NCBI GenBank assembly: GCA_945919075.1
Contig: CAMEIX010000015.1
Location: 1-64,000 of the forward strand
DNA length: 64,000 bases
Direction of reading: 5' to 3'
Source: an uncultured Lachnospiraceae bacterium
Lineage (GTDB): Bacteria > Bacillota > Clostridia > Lachnospirales > Lachnospiraceae
Under the pieces are notes generated by a model. It was not told the DNA's origin and searched no databases. It saw only the letters and a list, made by a program, of their open reading frames with translations. Below are positions 15,075 through 23,866 of this stretch, in pieces. Position numbers and translations under genes: made by a program. Positions within the stretch are counted from its first letter, which is position 1. The number at the start of each line of letters is the position of its first letter.

Positions 15075-15509
15075 ATGAAATTCTATTATGATACCCGGAA
15101 GGCAGATCATGGTGGGGAACCATATGTTACCAATGTGGAGCGAAATGCAGTACAGAATACCAATTTCCGCACGGCAATCTGGACCGGGGAACACATGCAA
15201 ATGACGTTAATGTGTATTCCGCCCTGCGGAGAAATCGGGCTGGAGATTCATCCTGATACGGACCAGTTTATCCGTATAGAGCAGGGAAGAGCTGTTGTAA
15301 AAATGGGGGAATGCAAAACGGACCGGGATTTTGAACAGAGCATGTATAAGGGGGATGTTACATTTATCCCGGCAGGGACATGGCATAATGTCCTGAATGT
15401 GGGGAATATCCCGCTAAAGGTCTCTGTAATCTATGCACCGCCCAACCACCCGAAGTATACAATCCATCGTACCAGGGAAGATGCAGAGAGAGAGGAGCAT
15501 ACCTACTAA
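15075..15509 (+). CDS. Cupin-domain protein
   Basis: This 144-residue protein is a single cupin barrel. Motif 1 reads GEIGLEIHPDTDQFIRIEQG and motif 2 has PAGTWHNVLN; only part of the usual His-x-His metal site is present in motif 1. The C-terminal tail with NHPKYTIHRT and DAEREEHTY is typical of the mannose-6-phosphate-isomerase-like cupins of Firmicutes, which lack a proven substrate. It lies 58 bases after the CDF gene with GGTGTGGTTTT before its ATG. Co-transcription with the metal exporter is possible, though a metal role is not shown. Confidence 0.82.
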   Translation: MKFYYDTRKADHGGEPYVTNVERNAVQNTNFRTAIWTGEHMQMTLMCIPPCGEIGLEIHPDTDQFIRIEQGRAVVKMGECKTDRDFEQSMYKGDVTFIPAGTWHNVLNVGNIPLKVSVIYAPPNHPKYTIHRTREDAEREEHTY

Positions 15510-15603
15510 ACGGAGTAAAATTTTGGGCATCCGGCGGAAAAATGACTATGCAGCCGCCCGTTAAAATGGTACAATTGGCATATACAGAAAGGAAGAGGCG
15601 GCA

Positions 15604-17088
15604 GTGAAAAAGAGCAATCAGTTTTCCATACGAAAAAAATTATTATTACTATCACTGTCTGTTGCACTTCCTTTTTTGTGTATGGTCATTTATCTTTTGA
15701 TGTCCATGGCAAATTACAGTGAGAGTTACGGAAAAATTGTGACCAACCTGACCATTGCAAACAATTATAACTTAAATTTTAGGGAAGAAATGGATGAAAG
15801 TCTGTACAAACTTGTAGTGGGCTATGTTACTTTTGATACCATTTCTTCCGACAGAACCTTAAAAGACCCCTATGTACTGATTGAGGAGCTTCGCTGTGAG
15901 TTTACCAAACTAAATGAGGTTACGACAGAGCCAGAAAGCCGTGTATGGCTGGAGAGTCTGCTCCGTAACATTAATACGCTGGAAGACCGGGTCCGGGATG
16001 TGGAACAGGATATTGAATCCGGAACCGAATACAGTGTGAATATTGAAGGACTGGATAACAATATTTATATCTTGACAGAATTAATTCAGGATGATATTCA
16101 GTATTACATTTATTACCAGACACGCAGTATGGAACGTGTCAACGAAAAACTCAATGAGCGAATTGAGCAGTTCTATGCGCTGATGATGTTTGCTGTAGGT
16201 ATTATGATTATTTTGGTAGCCATTATCACGTTTTTCATAGTACGCAGTATTATCCGGCCTATCCGGGAATTGGATCAGGTAACAAAAAGAGTTGCAGAGG
16301 GTGATTTTACAGCCCGGGCGCACGTCAATTCCCATGACGAAATAGAAGTGCTGGCAAAAGGTTTTAATAATATGGCGGAAAATATGGAAGCTCTTCTGGC
16401 GAAAATGAAAGAGGATGAGGGGAAACTCAGGCGAATGGACCTGCGGCTCTTACAGGAACAGATTAATCCGCATTTCTTATACAATACCCTGGATACCATA
16501 GTGTGGCTGATTGAAGGGGAGGAAAATCAGAAAGCGGTGGATATGGTTGTAACGCTTTCACAGTTTTTCCGTATTGTGCTGAGCAAAGGAAAAGAGCATG
16601 TTTCTATTTTGGATGAGGAACTGTACATAAAGAGCTATTTGGAAATTCAGAGTGTCCGCTATGGGGATATCATGGAATATGATATTCAGATTGACAAGGT
16701 GCTGTATGAATATCAGATTTTGAAACTGACTTTGCAACCGATTGTGGAAAATGCGTTGTATCATGGGCTGAAATATAAGCGTGCCAAGGGTTATATACAT
16801 ATTAACGGACAAAAAGAAGATGACATAATTCGGTTAACAGTCCGTGACAACGGCGTGGGTATGGATGCTGAGGAATTAGAAAAATTGCGTGAGACGATTA
16901 CAAAGCCCTGCCAGGAGACGACCAGAGGATTTGGACTGGCCAATGTGAATGAACGGATTCGCATGTACTTCGGTAATGAATATGGTATGACGATACAATC
17001 TGAAAAAGGGATTGGTACAACAGTGGAAATCGTAATTCCCGCAATCCGAATTAGGGAGCAGGAGGAAAAGGCAGAGGAAGAGGTATGA
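15604..17088 (+). CDS. YesM-type sensor histidine kinase
   Basis: This 494-residue membrane kinase starts with GTG at 15604 behind AGGAAGAGG. Membrane helices around residues 10-32 and 190-215 enclose an extracytoplasmic sensor domain. HAMP follows, then the His_kinase domain with QINPHFLYNTLDTI (phospho-acceptor His290) and a C-terminal HATPase with an N box (PIVENALYHGLKYK) and G boxes (DNGVGMD, GFGLANV). It phosphorylates the response regulator two genes downstream. The neighbouring sugar-binding lipoprotein overlaps its stop by four bases and is probably the ligand-binding partner that signals to the sensor domain. Location beside the arabinose locus suggests pentose sensing. Confidence 0.92.
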   Translation: MKKSNQFSIRKKLLLLSLSVALPFLCMVIYLLMSMANYSESYGKIVTNLTIANNYNLNFREEMDESLYKLVVGYVTFDTISSDRTLKDPYVLIEELRCEFTKLNEVTTEPESRVWLESLLRNINTLEDRVRDVEQDIESGTEYSVNIEGLDNNIYILTELIQDDIQYYIYYQTRSMERVNEKLNERIEQFYALMMFAVGIMIILVAIITFFIVRSIIRPIRELDQVTKRVAEGDFTARAHVNSHDEIEVLAKGFNNMAENMEALLAKMKEDEGKLRRMDLRLLQEQINPHFLYNTLDTIVWLIEGEENQKAVDMVVTLSQFFRIVLSKGKEHVSILDEELYIKSYLEIQSVRYGDIMEYDIQIDKVLYEYQILKLTLQPIVENALYHGLKYKRAKGYIHINGQKEDDIIRLTVRDNGVGMDAEELEKLRETITKPCQETTRGFGLANVNERIRMYFGNEYGMTIQSEKGIGTTVEIVIPAIRIREQEEKAEEEV

Positions 17089-18125
17089 AAAAACGATTGC
17101 AGTTTATTATAGTAGGAGTTTTGGTGCTTTCACTTTTGTTTTTAGCTTCCTGCGGTGCTGATTTTGGTGTGGATGGCAATGCAGAACAGACCGATGAAAG
17201 TGCTGACGGGGATATCCCTGAAAGAGAGGACCTTATTGTGGTGGGAGTCTGTCAGGTTGGCAGTGAATCCGTGTGGCGCACAGCCAATACCGAGTCCATT
17301 CAGCAGACATTTACAGGTGAAAACGGATATTTTCTGATTTTTAACAATGCCAGACAAAAGCAGGAGAATCAGATTAAAGCGGTTCGTCGCTTTATATCCC
17401 AGAAGGTGGACTATATTGTGATTTCTCCTATTACAGAGGATGGATGGGATACGGTGTTAAAGGAAGCACAGGATGCGGAAATTCCGGTAATTCTTATGGA
17501 TCGTAAGGTCAATGTATCCGATCCGGGGCTTTATACGGCCTGGGTAGGCTCGGATTTCTTTCTTGAGGGTAAGAACGCCGGAGAATGGCTGGAACAGTAC
17601 CTAGAAGAGAAGGGAATGAGCGAGGAAGAAATTTATATCGTGGTATTGCAGGGAACTGAAGGTTCTTCCGCCATGATAGGTCGTTCCAAAGGCTTTGAGT
17701 CGGTGGCGGACAAGCATAAAAACTGGATTATTTTGGAGAAGGCAGGGGCGGAATATACCACGGCAAAAGCAAAGGAAGAAATGAAACGGATGTTAGGCAA
17801 ATATCCGGATATCAATGTGGTGGTAAGCCAGAACGACGATATGACCTTCGGAGCCATTGATGCCATAGAAGAATGCGGATTGACCGTGGGGGAAGAAGGA
17901 GATGTAATATTAATCTCTTTTGATGCGGTTTATACAGCACTCAAACTGGTAGAAGCCGGTAAAATCGGTGTGGATGTGGAATGTAATCCGCTTCAGGGAC
18001 CGTATGTGGAAAGTATTATCAAGGCATTAGAATACAATTGGGGTTTTGAAAAAGAAAACTATGTTCCGGAGCAGGTATTTTATAAGGAAAATGTTTCCGA
18101 ATTTTTACCGGACAGAAAGTATTAG
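17085..18125 (+). CDS. Sugar-binding lipoprotein associated with the two-component system
   Basis: This 346-residue protein has a lipoprotein signal peptide (LFLASCGAD, Cys23) and a periplasmic-binding-protein type I fold of the ribose/galactose class (Peripl_BP_4), with motifs such as SPITEDGWDTVLKEAQDAEI and VVSQNDDMTFGAIDA. It resembles the transporter-linked binding protein encoded at 21275. The start overlaps the kinase stop (ATGA), so the two are translationally coupled. This placement between kinase and regulator suggests that it presents a sugar to the kinase rather than feeding a transporter. Ligand identity, perhaps arabinose or an arabino-oligosaccharide, is inferred from the neighbours. 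Confidence 0.88.
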   Translation: MKKRLQFIIVGVLVLSLLFLASCGADFGVDGNAEQTDESADGDIPEREDLIVVGVCQVGSESVWRTANTESIQQTFTGENGYFLIFNNARQKQENQIKAVRRFISQKVDYIVISPITEDGWDTVLKEAQDAEIPVILMDRKVNVSDPGLYTAWVGSDFFLEGKNAGEWLEQYLEEKGMSEEEIYIVVLQGTEGSSAMIGRSKGFESVADKHKNWIILEKAGAEYTTAKAKEEMKRMLGKYPDINVVVSQNDDMTFGAIDAIEECGLTVGEEGDVILISFDAVYTALKLVEAGKIGVDVECNPLQGPYVESIIKALEYNWGFEKENYVPEQVFYKENVSEFLPDRKY

Positions 18126-18140
18126 AAAGCGGGATTTAAT

Positions 18141-19757
18141 ATGCTTAAGGTTTTTTTGGTGGAAGATGAAAGTGTTATCAGGGAAATGCTCAGGGACAAA
18201 ATTCTGTGGGAGGAATACGGATATGAGTTTGTAGGGGAGGCTTCCGACGGAGAAATGGCGCTGCCTCTTATCCGGAAGTTAAAACCCCATGTCCTGATCA
18301 CGGATATCAAGATGCCCTTTATGGATGGACTGTCCTTAAGTAAGATTGTCAGTGCGGAATTGCCTAAAACCAAAATCATAATTATCAGTGGCTATGACGA
18401 TTTTGAATATGCCAGAACGGCATTGGAACTTGGCGTGACCCAGTATCTGCTTAAACCCATTACCAGAATGGCACTGCGTAAGACACTGCTTGAACTCAAG
18501 GATAAACTGGAGCAGGAAAATAAGCAGCAGGATTATCAGGTACAGTTCCAGGATGAAATGCTGGAGTATGAGCAGTTTTCCAGAAGAATTTTCTTTGAAA
18601 AGATGTTCCGTGGAGACAGCAGTGTTTCGGAAATGTATGAGGAGGCTCAAAAACTTTCCATGGATATTACGGCAGCCGCATACAATCTGGTGTTCTTTCA
18701 TATGGAGCCGAAATTAACCGGAACCGCAAAGATGGATGAAGAGCATTATATGTTAAAACAGAACGATATATTTCATTATATATTGAGACATCCCCAGTAC
18801 ATTCTGTTCAGATGGAATGTCAATTGCTTTGGAGTTTTAGTAAAGACTGATTTTGACTACATAGAGGAAGCAACTAAAAACTGTATACAAAAAATTGCAC
18901 AGGTATGTAAAGGAGAAGAGGGAATTAACTGGTATGTTGCCGAAGGCAGCCCTGTGGAGCGTCTCAGTACATTAAGCGAGGTCTATCAGAATGTGAACCG
19001 GTATATGTCCTACCGTTTTCTGGTGCCGGATATGCATCTTCTTAACCGCGAGAGTCTGGCTGGTTATATGAGTACGGAAAGAGATAAGGACATGGGATAT
19101 GTGGACCCTTCCAGGATTGATCCGGAAATCATCAAGGATTTCTTAAGGTACGGAAACAGTCAGGAGATTCATGAGTTTGTGGAATCCTATCTGGCACATT
19201 TGCAGGATGCGATGAAGTCGGAAATGTTCCGTACGTATATTCTGCTTAGTATACGATTCACCACCCTTGCCTATCTGGATTCCATGGGAAATGTCTCCGA
19301 AGAGGACAGAGGCAGGATTACCGGAATGAATCCGGATGTCAGTATGAAAGCAGAGCAGGTAGCCGGTTACTTTGTGGAAATTCTGGAAAGAGCATTGGAA
19401 ATCCGCAACAGGGAAAGTGATTTCCAGAGTAAATATATGCTTAGAAAGGTTCAGGAATATATAGACAGCAATTATGAAAAGGAGAACCTTTCCTTAAACG
19501 AAGTAGCCGGTGCAGTAGGAGTGAGCGCCAATTATCTGAGTGCTGTTTTCAGTCAGAGTATGAACCGTACATTCGTTGAATATGTGACGGATAAGAGGAT
19601 GGAGAAGGCTAAAAAACTGCTTCGGGATACGGACGAGTCCTCCGGTGAAATTGCTACACTTGTCGGATATAAGGACCCACATTATTTTAGTTTTGTATTT
19701 AAGAAAACACAGGGCATCAGTCCTCGTGAATATCGGAACCGAAAAAAGGGCCAGTGA
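18141..19757 (+). CDS. YesN-type response regulator (AraC family)
   Basis: This 538-residue regulator has an N-terminal receiver domain with phospho-acceptor Asp55 (LITDIKMPFMDG), the conserved Lys in YLLKPI, a middle segment of about 280 residues, and a C-terminal AraC-type double helix-turn-helix (LSLNEVAGAVGVSANYLSAV, then GEIATLVGYKDPHYFSFVFK). It would be phosphorylated by the kinase at 15604 and activate sugar-uptake genes, most likely the neighbouring ABC transporter operon. It begins 15 bases after the binding protein and ends immediately next to araR on the other strand, with no bases between the stop codons. Confidence 0.92.
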   Translation: MLKVFLVEDESVIREMLRDKILWEEYGYEFVGEASDGEMALPLIRKLKPHVLITDIKMPFMDGLSLSKIVSAELPKTKIIIISGYDDFEYARTALELGVTQYLLKPITRMALRKTLLELKDKLEQENKQQDYQVQFQDEMLEYEQFSRRIFFEKMFRGDSSVSEMYEEAQKLSMDITAAAYNLVFFHMEPKLTGTAKMDEEHYMLKQNDIFHYILRHPQYILFRWNVNCFGVLVKTDFDYIEEATKNCIQKIAQVCKGEEGINWYVAEGSPVERLSTLSEVYQNVNRYMSYRFLVPDMHLLNRESLAGYMSTERDKDMGYVDPSRIDPEIIKDFLRYGNSQEIHEFVESYLAHLQDAMKSEMFRTYILLSIRFTTLAYLDSMGNVSEEDRGRITGMNPDVSMKAEQVAGYFVEILERALEIRNRESDFQSKYMLRKVQEYIDSNYEKENLSLNEVAGAVGVSANYLSAVFSQSMNRTFVEYVTDKRMEKAKKLLRDTDESSGEIATLVGYKDPHYFSFVFKKTQGISPREYRNRKKGQ

Positions 19758-20831
19758 CTATAAAGTACTGTCACGGGTAATCAGAAACCAGGGGATTTCC
19801 TTTGAAATAGAAGGAAGTCCCTTTATTTTTTGAAGCAGTGTTTCGGCAGCAGAAGTACCCATTTCCCCAAAACGGTGTGAAAGTGTGGTGATGGAAACCA
19901 CTTCATGGCTACTTAAATAGGTATTGTCAAAAGCGGTAACTGCCATATCCCTGGGCAGACGGTAGCCTGCCGACATCAGTTCATGAATGAGCCAGTAGGC
20001 AATTTCGTCATTGTAACAGACGATTCCGGTGCAGTCCCTGAAATTCTCTTTTATCATAGAACGGAGAAAGCCGGTATCCTGTTTTTCTCTCAAGGCGGCA
20101 AGAGTCCGGGAATCGAAAAAACATATCTGCTCATCCCCTACGATGATATTTTCCTGATACAGGGCTTCTACAAAACCACGGTATCTTCCCTGGCCCTGAT
20201 AATCATCCGATTTAAAAATTCCGCCGATATTCTTGTGCCCTTTTGATAGTAAATGTCTCACAAGCAGGGCACTTCCCTCCGCATTTTCGTCCGTAACGGA
20301 AATACAATCCTCATAGTTGGAATAGCGGGTATAGAGAAAAACGGTGGGAATGCCTTTTGCATCCAACTTTCGGTATAAGGGAACATTTGGATTGGGAAGC
20401 GCACTCTTACAGCCTTCGGCAATAATTCCGCGGATGGGGGAGGAAAGTAAACGGTTCAGAATTTCATTTTCTTTGGAAACCAGGTTACCGGTCTCATATA
20501 TTTTCATCATAAACCCGCTTCGAAGCAGTGTTTCCCGGATACAGGAAATGGCATCGGGATACAGATATTCATGTTCACTGGATATGAGAAGTGCAATTTC
20601 GTTTCGTTCCATACCCGGAAGAATTCCCGTGATGTAAGAACCGCTTCCCTGTCTTTTTTCAATGAGTCCTTCCTCCTGTAAGAGGTGAAGAGCTTCGCGT
20701 ACAGTCTGGCGGCTTACCTGATAGGTTTTGCAGAGATCCTGTTCGGTTGGCAGCTTTTCGATTCCCCGGGATATCTTTTTATGTATTTCACTGCGAAGAA
20801 CGTCTGCCAGCCATTTGTATTTAATTGCCAT
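19758..20831 (-). CDS. araR: AraR-type GntR/LacI-hybrid repressor
   Basis: This protein of about 357 residues combines an N-terminal GntR winged helix (LPTEQDLCKTYQVSRQTVRE) with a C-terminal LacI-like sugar-binding domain, the architecture of Bacillus AraR, which represses arabinose genes until L-arabinose binds. I chose the ATG at 20831, which has AGGAAAGGATC before it; the open frame extends to 20861. It is divergent from the arabinose transporter operon and shares its 443-base control region, where several ATTTGTA/TACAAAT-like inverted repeats lie. Gene order with araA, araB and araD supports the assignment. Confidence 0.88.
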   Translation of the reverse strand: MAIKYKWLADVLRSEIHKKISRGIEKLPTEQDLCKTYQVSRQTVREALHLLQEEGLIEKRQGSGSYITGILPGMERNEIALLISSEHEYLYPDAISCIRETLLRSGFMMKIYETGNLVSKENEILNRLLSSPIRGIIAEGCKSALPNPNVPLYRKLDAKGIPTVFLYTRYSNYEDCISVTDENAEGSALLVRHLLSKGHKNIGGIFKSDDYQGQGRYRGFVEALYQENIIVGDEQICFFDSRTLAALREKQDTGFLRSMIKENFRDCTGIVCYNDEIAYWLIHELMSAGYRLPRDMAVTAFDNTYLSSHEVVSITTLSHRFGEMGTSAAETLLQKIKGLPSISKEIPWFLITRDSTL

Positions 20832-21274
20832 AAAATGATCCTTTCCTGAAATGTCCGGCATATTCCGAATGGGATGCCGACAGATTGCAATAATTGAAAA
20901 ATTTTTGTAAATATTGTAAGATTTTATATTCTGTCTTCTTACAAAAACAAAAAAGGAACAGTAAAAAACGAACTTTTAAAATAAGAAATCTAACTTTTTC
21001 TGCCGAATTGTTAAAAAATCATGATGAAAATTTAACAATACCTGCTCAAAACATCTGAAAAATGGCAGAATACCTTAAAAAATTGTATTTAAAATAAAAT
21101 AATCAAACAAAAGTTAAAATTGTATTTAAAATTGATTTTAACATACTAAATTTGTATTGTAAATATATTACAAATAGTTAAAATACAGGCATTTTTATTT
21201 GAAGCAGATAATAGTATTTGATAGAATTATGACATGGGGATAGCCCCAAAATGTAAAAGGGAGGAAATAAAGAG
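20832..21274. promoter_or_regulatory. Divergent control region between araR and the arabinose operon, with candidate operators
   Basis: This very AT-rich region holds inverted repeats resembling AraR half-sites. TTTTTGTAA/TTACAAAAA (20902-20910/20939-20947) nests TTGTAAGA/TCTTACAA (20914-20921/20937-20944) on the araR side. ATTTGTA/TACAAAT (21150-21156/21169-21175) lies on the operon side. AAATTGTATTTAAAAT is repeated directly at 21080-21095 and 21117-21132. Known AraR sites have an ATTTGTACGTACAAAT core, so half-sites match but spacing differs. The direct repeats are candidates for the AraC-type response regulator. Confidence 0.5.
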
Positions 21275-22246
21275 ATGAAGAAAAAGTTATTATCACTTAT
21301 TTTGGTAGCTTGTATGGCAGTTGGTCTTGTAGGCTGTGGTGGTGGAGACGGAAAGAAAAGCGGGGACCTGATTAAAGTAGGTATTATCAACAATGACCCG
21401 AATGAATCCGGTTACCGTACCGCAAATGACAAGAGCATGAAGGAAATGTTTACCAAAGAAAATGGTTACGATGCTTCCTTTGCTTACAGCTTAAAGAATG
21501 ATGAGCAGATCAGTTCTGCTAAGAAATTCATTCAGGACGGTTGTGATTACATTCTTCTTTCCGCTGCTGATACAGCAGGTTGGGATTCCGTATTAAAGGA
21601 TGCACAGAATGCAGGCGTTAAGGTTATTCTTTTCGACCGTACCATTGATGCAGATGAAAGTCTTTATGAAGCTTCCATCGTATCCGATATGGCAAAAGAA
21701 GGGGAAACAGCAGTTAACTGGTTAAAGGGACAGAACCTCAGTGAATATAAGATTATCCATATCCAGGGTGTTATGGGTACCGCAGCACAGAAGGGTCGTT
21801 CCGGTGCATTGGACGCACAGGTTGCAGCAGATGCTAACTGGTCTCTCGTTACCCAGCAGACCGCTGAGTGGAACGCTGAAAAAGCACAGCAGATTGTACA
21901 GTCCGTTATCGATTCCGGTGAATCCTTCAACGTTATCTACGCTGAAAACGACGACATGGCAAAAGGTGCTGTAGCAGCTCTTGACAAGGCAAATATTTCC
22001 CACGGTGTTGGTAAAGATGTCATCATCATGGGCTTTGACTGCAACAAGTGGGCACTTCAGGAACTGAAGGCTCAGAATTGGAACTATGATGGACAGTGCA
22101 ATCCTTTCCAGGCTTCCTATATTGATGAAATCATCAAGAAACTGGAAAACGGTGAAAAACTTTCCCAGAAAGTTGTTATCATGGATGAAAAAGGATTTGA
22201 CGCAACCACCATTACAGATGAAGACGTTGAAAACTATGGTATCTAA
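21275..22246 (+). CDS. ABC transporter sugar-binding lipoprotein (arabinose locus)
   Basis: This 323-residue protein is a lipid-anchored periplasmic-binding-protein of the ribose/galactofuranose class (YtfQ-like). The signal peptide ends at the lipobox VGLVGC (Cys21). The fold is marked by ILLSAADTAGWDSVLKDAQN and NVIYAENDDMAKGAVAAL. It captures a sugar outside the membrane for the two permeases encoded downstream. AGGGAGGAAATAAAG gives a strong ribosome binding site. The downstream hairpin lets it be made in excess over the transporter. The araA, FGGY kinase and araD genes in the same run suggest L-arabinose as substrate. Confidence 0.92.
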   Translation: MKKKLLSLILVACMAVGLVGCGGGDGKKSGDLIKVGIINNDPNESGYRTANDKSMKEMFTKENGYDASFAYSLKNDEQISSAKKFIQDGCDYILLSAADTAGWDSVLKDAQNAGVKVILFDRTIDADESLYEASIVSDMAKEGETAVNWLKGQNLSEYKIIHIQGVMGTAAQKGRSGALDAQVAADANWSLVTQQTAEWNAEKAQQIVQSVIDSGESFNVIYAENDDMAKGAVAALDKANISHGVGKDVIIMGFDCNKWALQELKAQNWNYDGQCNPFQASYIDEIIKKLENGEKLSQKVVIMDEKGFDATTITDEDVENYGI

Positions 22247-22274
22247 TGGTTAACAGAATCTAAGTGATCTTAAA

Positions 22275-22319
22275 GGGCGCGGACGTGTGAACTTAAGTTT
22301 GCACCTACGTGCCCTTTTT
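22275..22319 (+). terminator. Leaky terminator between binding protein and ATPase genes
   Basis: GGGCGCG (22275-22281) pairs with CGTGCCC (22308-22314), with one G-T wobble, and TTTTT follows. Such hairpins after the binding-protein gene commonly reduce but do not abolish transcription of the transporter genes. Confidence 0.65.
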
Positions 22320-22339
22320 GAAAGTAAGGAGAGAAGGCA

Positions 22340-23866
22340 GTGAAAGAAAAAGCGATTTTGGAAATGAAAGGTATCTACAAGTCCTTTCCCGGTGTAAAGG
22401 CACTGCAGGATGTAAATTTTACATTGTGTGAAGGTGAGGTTCATGCACTGATGGGAGAAAACGGTGCGGGAAAATCTACCTTAATCAAGGTTTTGACCGG
22501 TGTCTATGAAAAAGACGGCGGTGAAATTTATTTGCGCGGTTTAGAGAAAGCAGCCGTAATCCGTTCTCCCCAGGATGCTCAGAGACTGGGAATCAGTACG
22601 GTATATCAGGAAATTACTCTGTGTCCCAATCTGTCCGTGGCAGAAAATATGTACATAGGACGTGGCACGGGAGTAGCACAGAATTGGAAAAAAATGAATG
22701 AAGCCGCAGATAAGATTCTGCAGTCGTTAGACATTCCGGCAAAGGCTTCCCAACAATTATCCAGTTGCTCCATTGCAATCCAGCAGATGGTAGCAATAGC
22801 AAGAGCTGTGGATATGGAATGTAAGGTTCTTATTTTAGATGAACCGACTTCTTCCCTGGATGAACAGGAAGTAGCAAAATTATTTGGACTTATGCGTGAT
22901 CTGAAAAAACGTGGTGTGGGTATTATATTTGTTACCCATTTTCTGGATCAGGTCTATGAGATTTGTGACAAGATTACCGTTCTGCGTGACGGCAAACTTG
23001 TAGGTGAGTATGAAATTAAAGATTTGCCTCGTGTACAATTGGTATCTAAAATGCTTGGTAAGGAATTGGATGACATGTCCGATATCAAGAGCGATGCCAA
23101 GAAATATGAAGGAAAAGATGCTGATATAGATGTGTTTGAGGCAGAAAATTTACAGAGCAATGCAGGTATTAAGCCCTTCGATTTCCATATTAAGAAAGGG
23201 GAAGTAAATGGCTTTACAGGACTTTTAGGTTCCGGACGAAGCGAATGTGTTCGCGCAATTTTTGGTGCTGATAAGGTGATCAATGGTTCTGTAAAGAAAA
23301 ACGGCAAAACCATTCGTATTAAGAAGCCTATCGATGCAATGAAGAATAAGATTGCATATCTTCCTGAAGACAGAAAGAAGGATGGTATCGTGGGCGACCT
23401 TTCTGTAAGAGATAATATTATTCTGGCAACACAGGTGCTTAGAGGACCTTTCAAACCGTTTTCTAAGGCAGAAGCAAATAAGGTTGCAGATGAGTATATC
23501 AAACTGTTACAGATTAAGACAGCTTCTGCGGATACTCCGATTAAATCCTTATCCGGTGGTAATCAGCAGAAAGTTATTTTAGCCCGTTGGCTTTTATCAC
23601 ATCCGGATTACCTTATTTTGGATGAACCTACAAGAGGTATTGATGTAGGTACCAAAATTGAGATTCAGAAATTAGTGTTAAAACTTGCGTCGGAAGGAAT
23701 GAGTGTAACCTTTATTTCCTCCGAAACAGATGAAATGCTTCGTACCTGCTCCAGACTTGTCGTCATGAGGGACAGAAAAGTAGTTGGAGAATTAAGCGGT
23801 GAAGATATGACACAGAATAAGATTATGAGTACGATAGCAGGAGGAGGCTTGGAAAATGCAGAATAA
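22340..23866 (+). CDS. Sugar ABC transporter ATP-binding protein (two fused ATPase domains)
   Basis: This 508-residue protein has the RbsA/MglA/YtfR layout of two ATPase domains in one chain. Domain 1 has Walker A GENGAGKSTLIK, Walker B VLILDEPTSSLD and a degenerate signature (SSCSIAIQQMV). Domain 2 has a substituted Walker A (GLLGSGRSECV) with intact signature LSGGNQQK and Walker B LILDEPTRGIDVG, as usual for this family. It energises the two permeases. The start is GTG 22340 behind AAGGAGAGAAG, and the gene overlaps the first permease by 11 bases. Confidence 0.93.
   Translation: MKEKAILEMKGIYKSFPGVKALQDVNFTLCEGEVHALMGENGAGKSTLIKVLTGVYEKDGGEIYLRGLEKAAVIRSPQDAQRLGISTVYQEITLCPNLSVAENMYIGRGTGVAQNWKKMNEAADKILQSLDIPAKASQQLSSCSIAIQQMVAIARAVDMECKVLILDEPTSSLDEQEVAKLFGLMRDLKKRGVGIIFVTHFLDQVYEICDKITVLRDGKLVGEYEIKDLPRVQLVSKMLGKELDDMSDIKSDAKKYEGKDADIDVFEAENLQSNAGIKPFDFHIKKGEVNGFTGLLGSGRSECVRAIFGADKVINGSVKKNGKTIRIKKPIDAMKNKIAYLPEDRKKDGIVGDLSVRDNIILATQVLRGPFKPFSKAEANKVADEYIKLLQIKTASADTPIKSLSGGNQQKVILARWLLSHPDYLILDEPTRGIDVGTKIEIQKLVLKLASEGMSVTFISSETDEMLRTCSRLVVMRDRKVVGELSGEDMTQNKIMSTIAGGGLENAE

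Noticed and set aside
19741..19770. Possible fusion or overlap of the response regulator and araR at 19757/19758
   Set aside because: The stop codons are merely adjacent on opposite strands with no overlap; convergent packing without spacing is not by itself remarkable.
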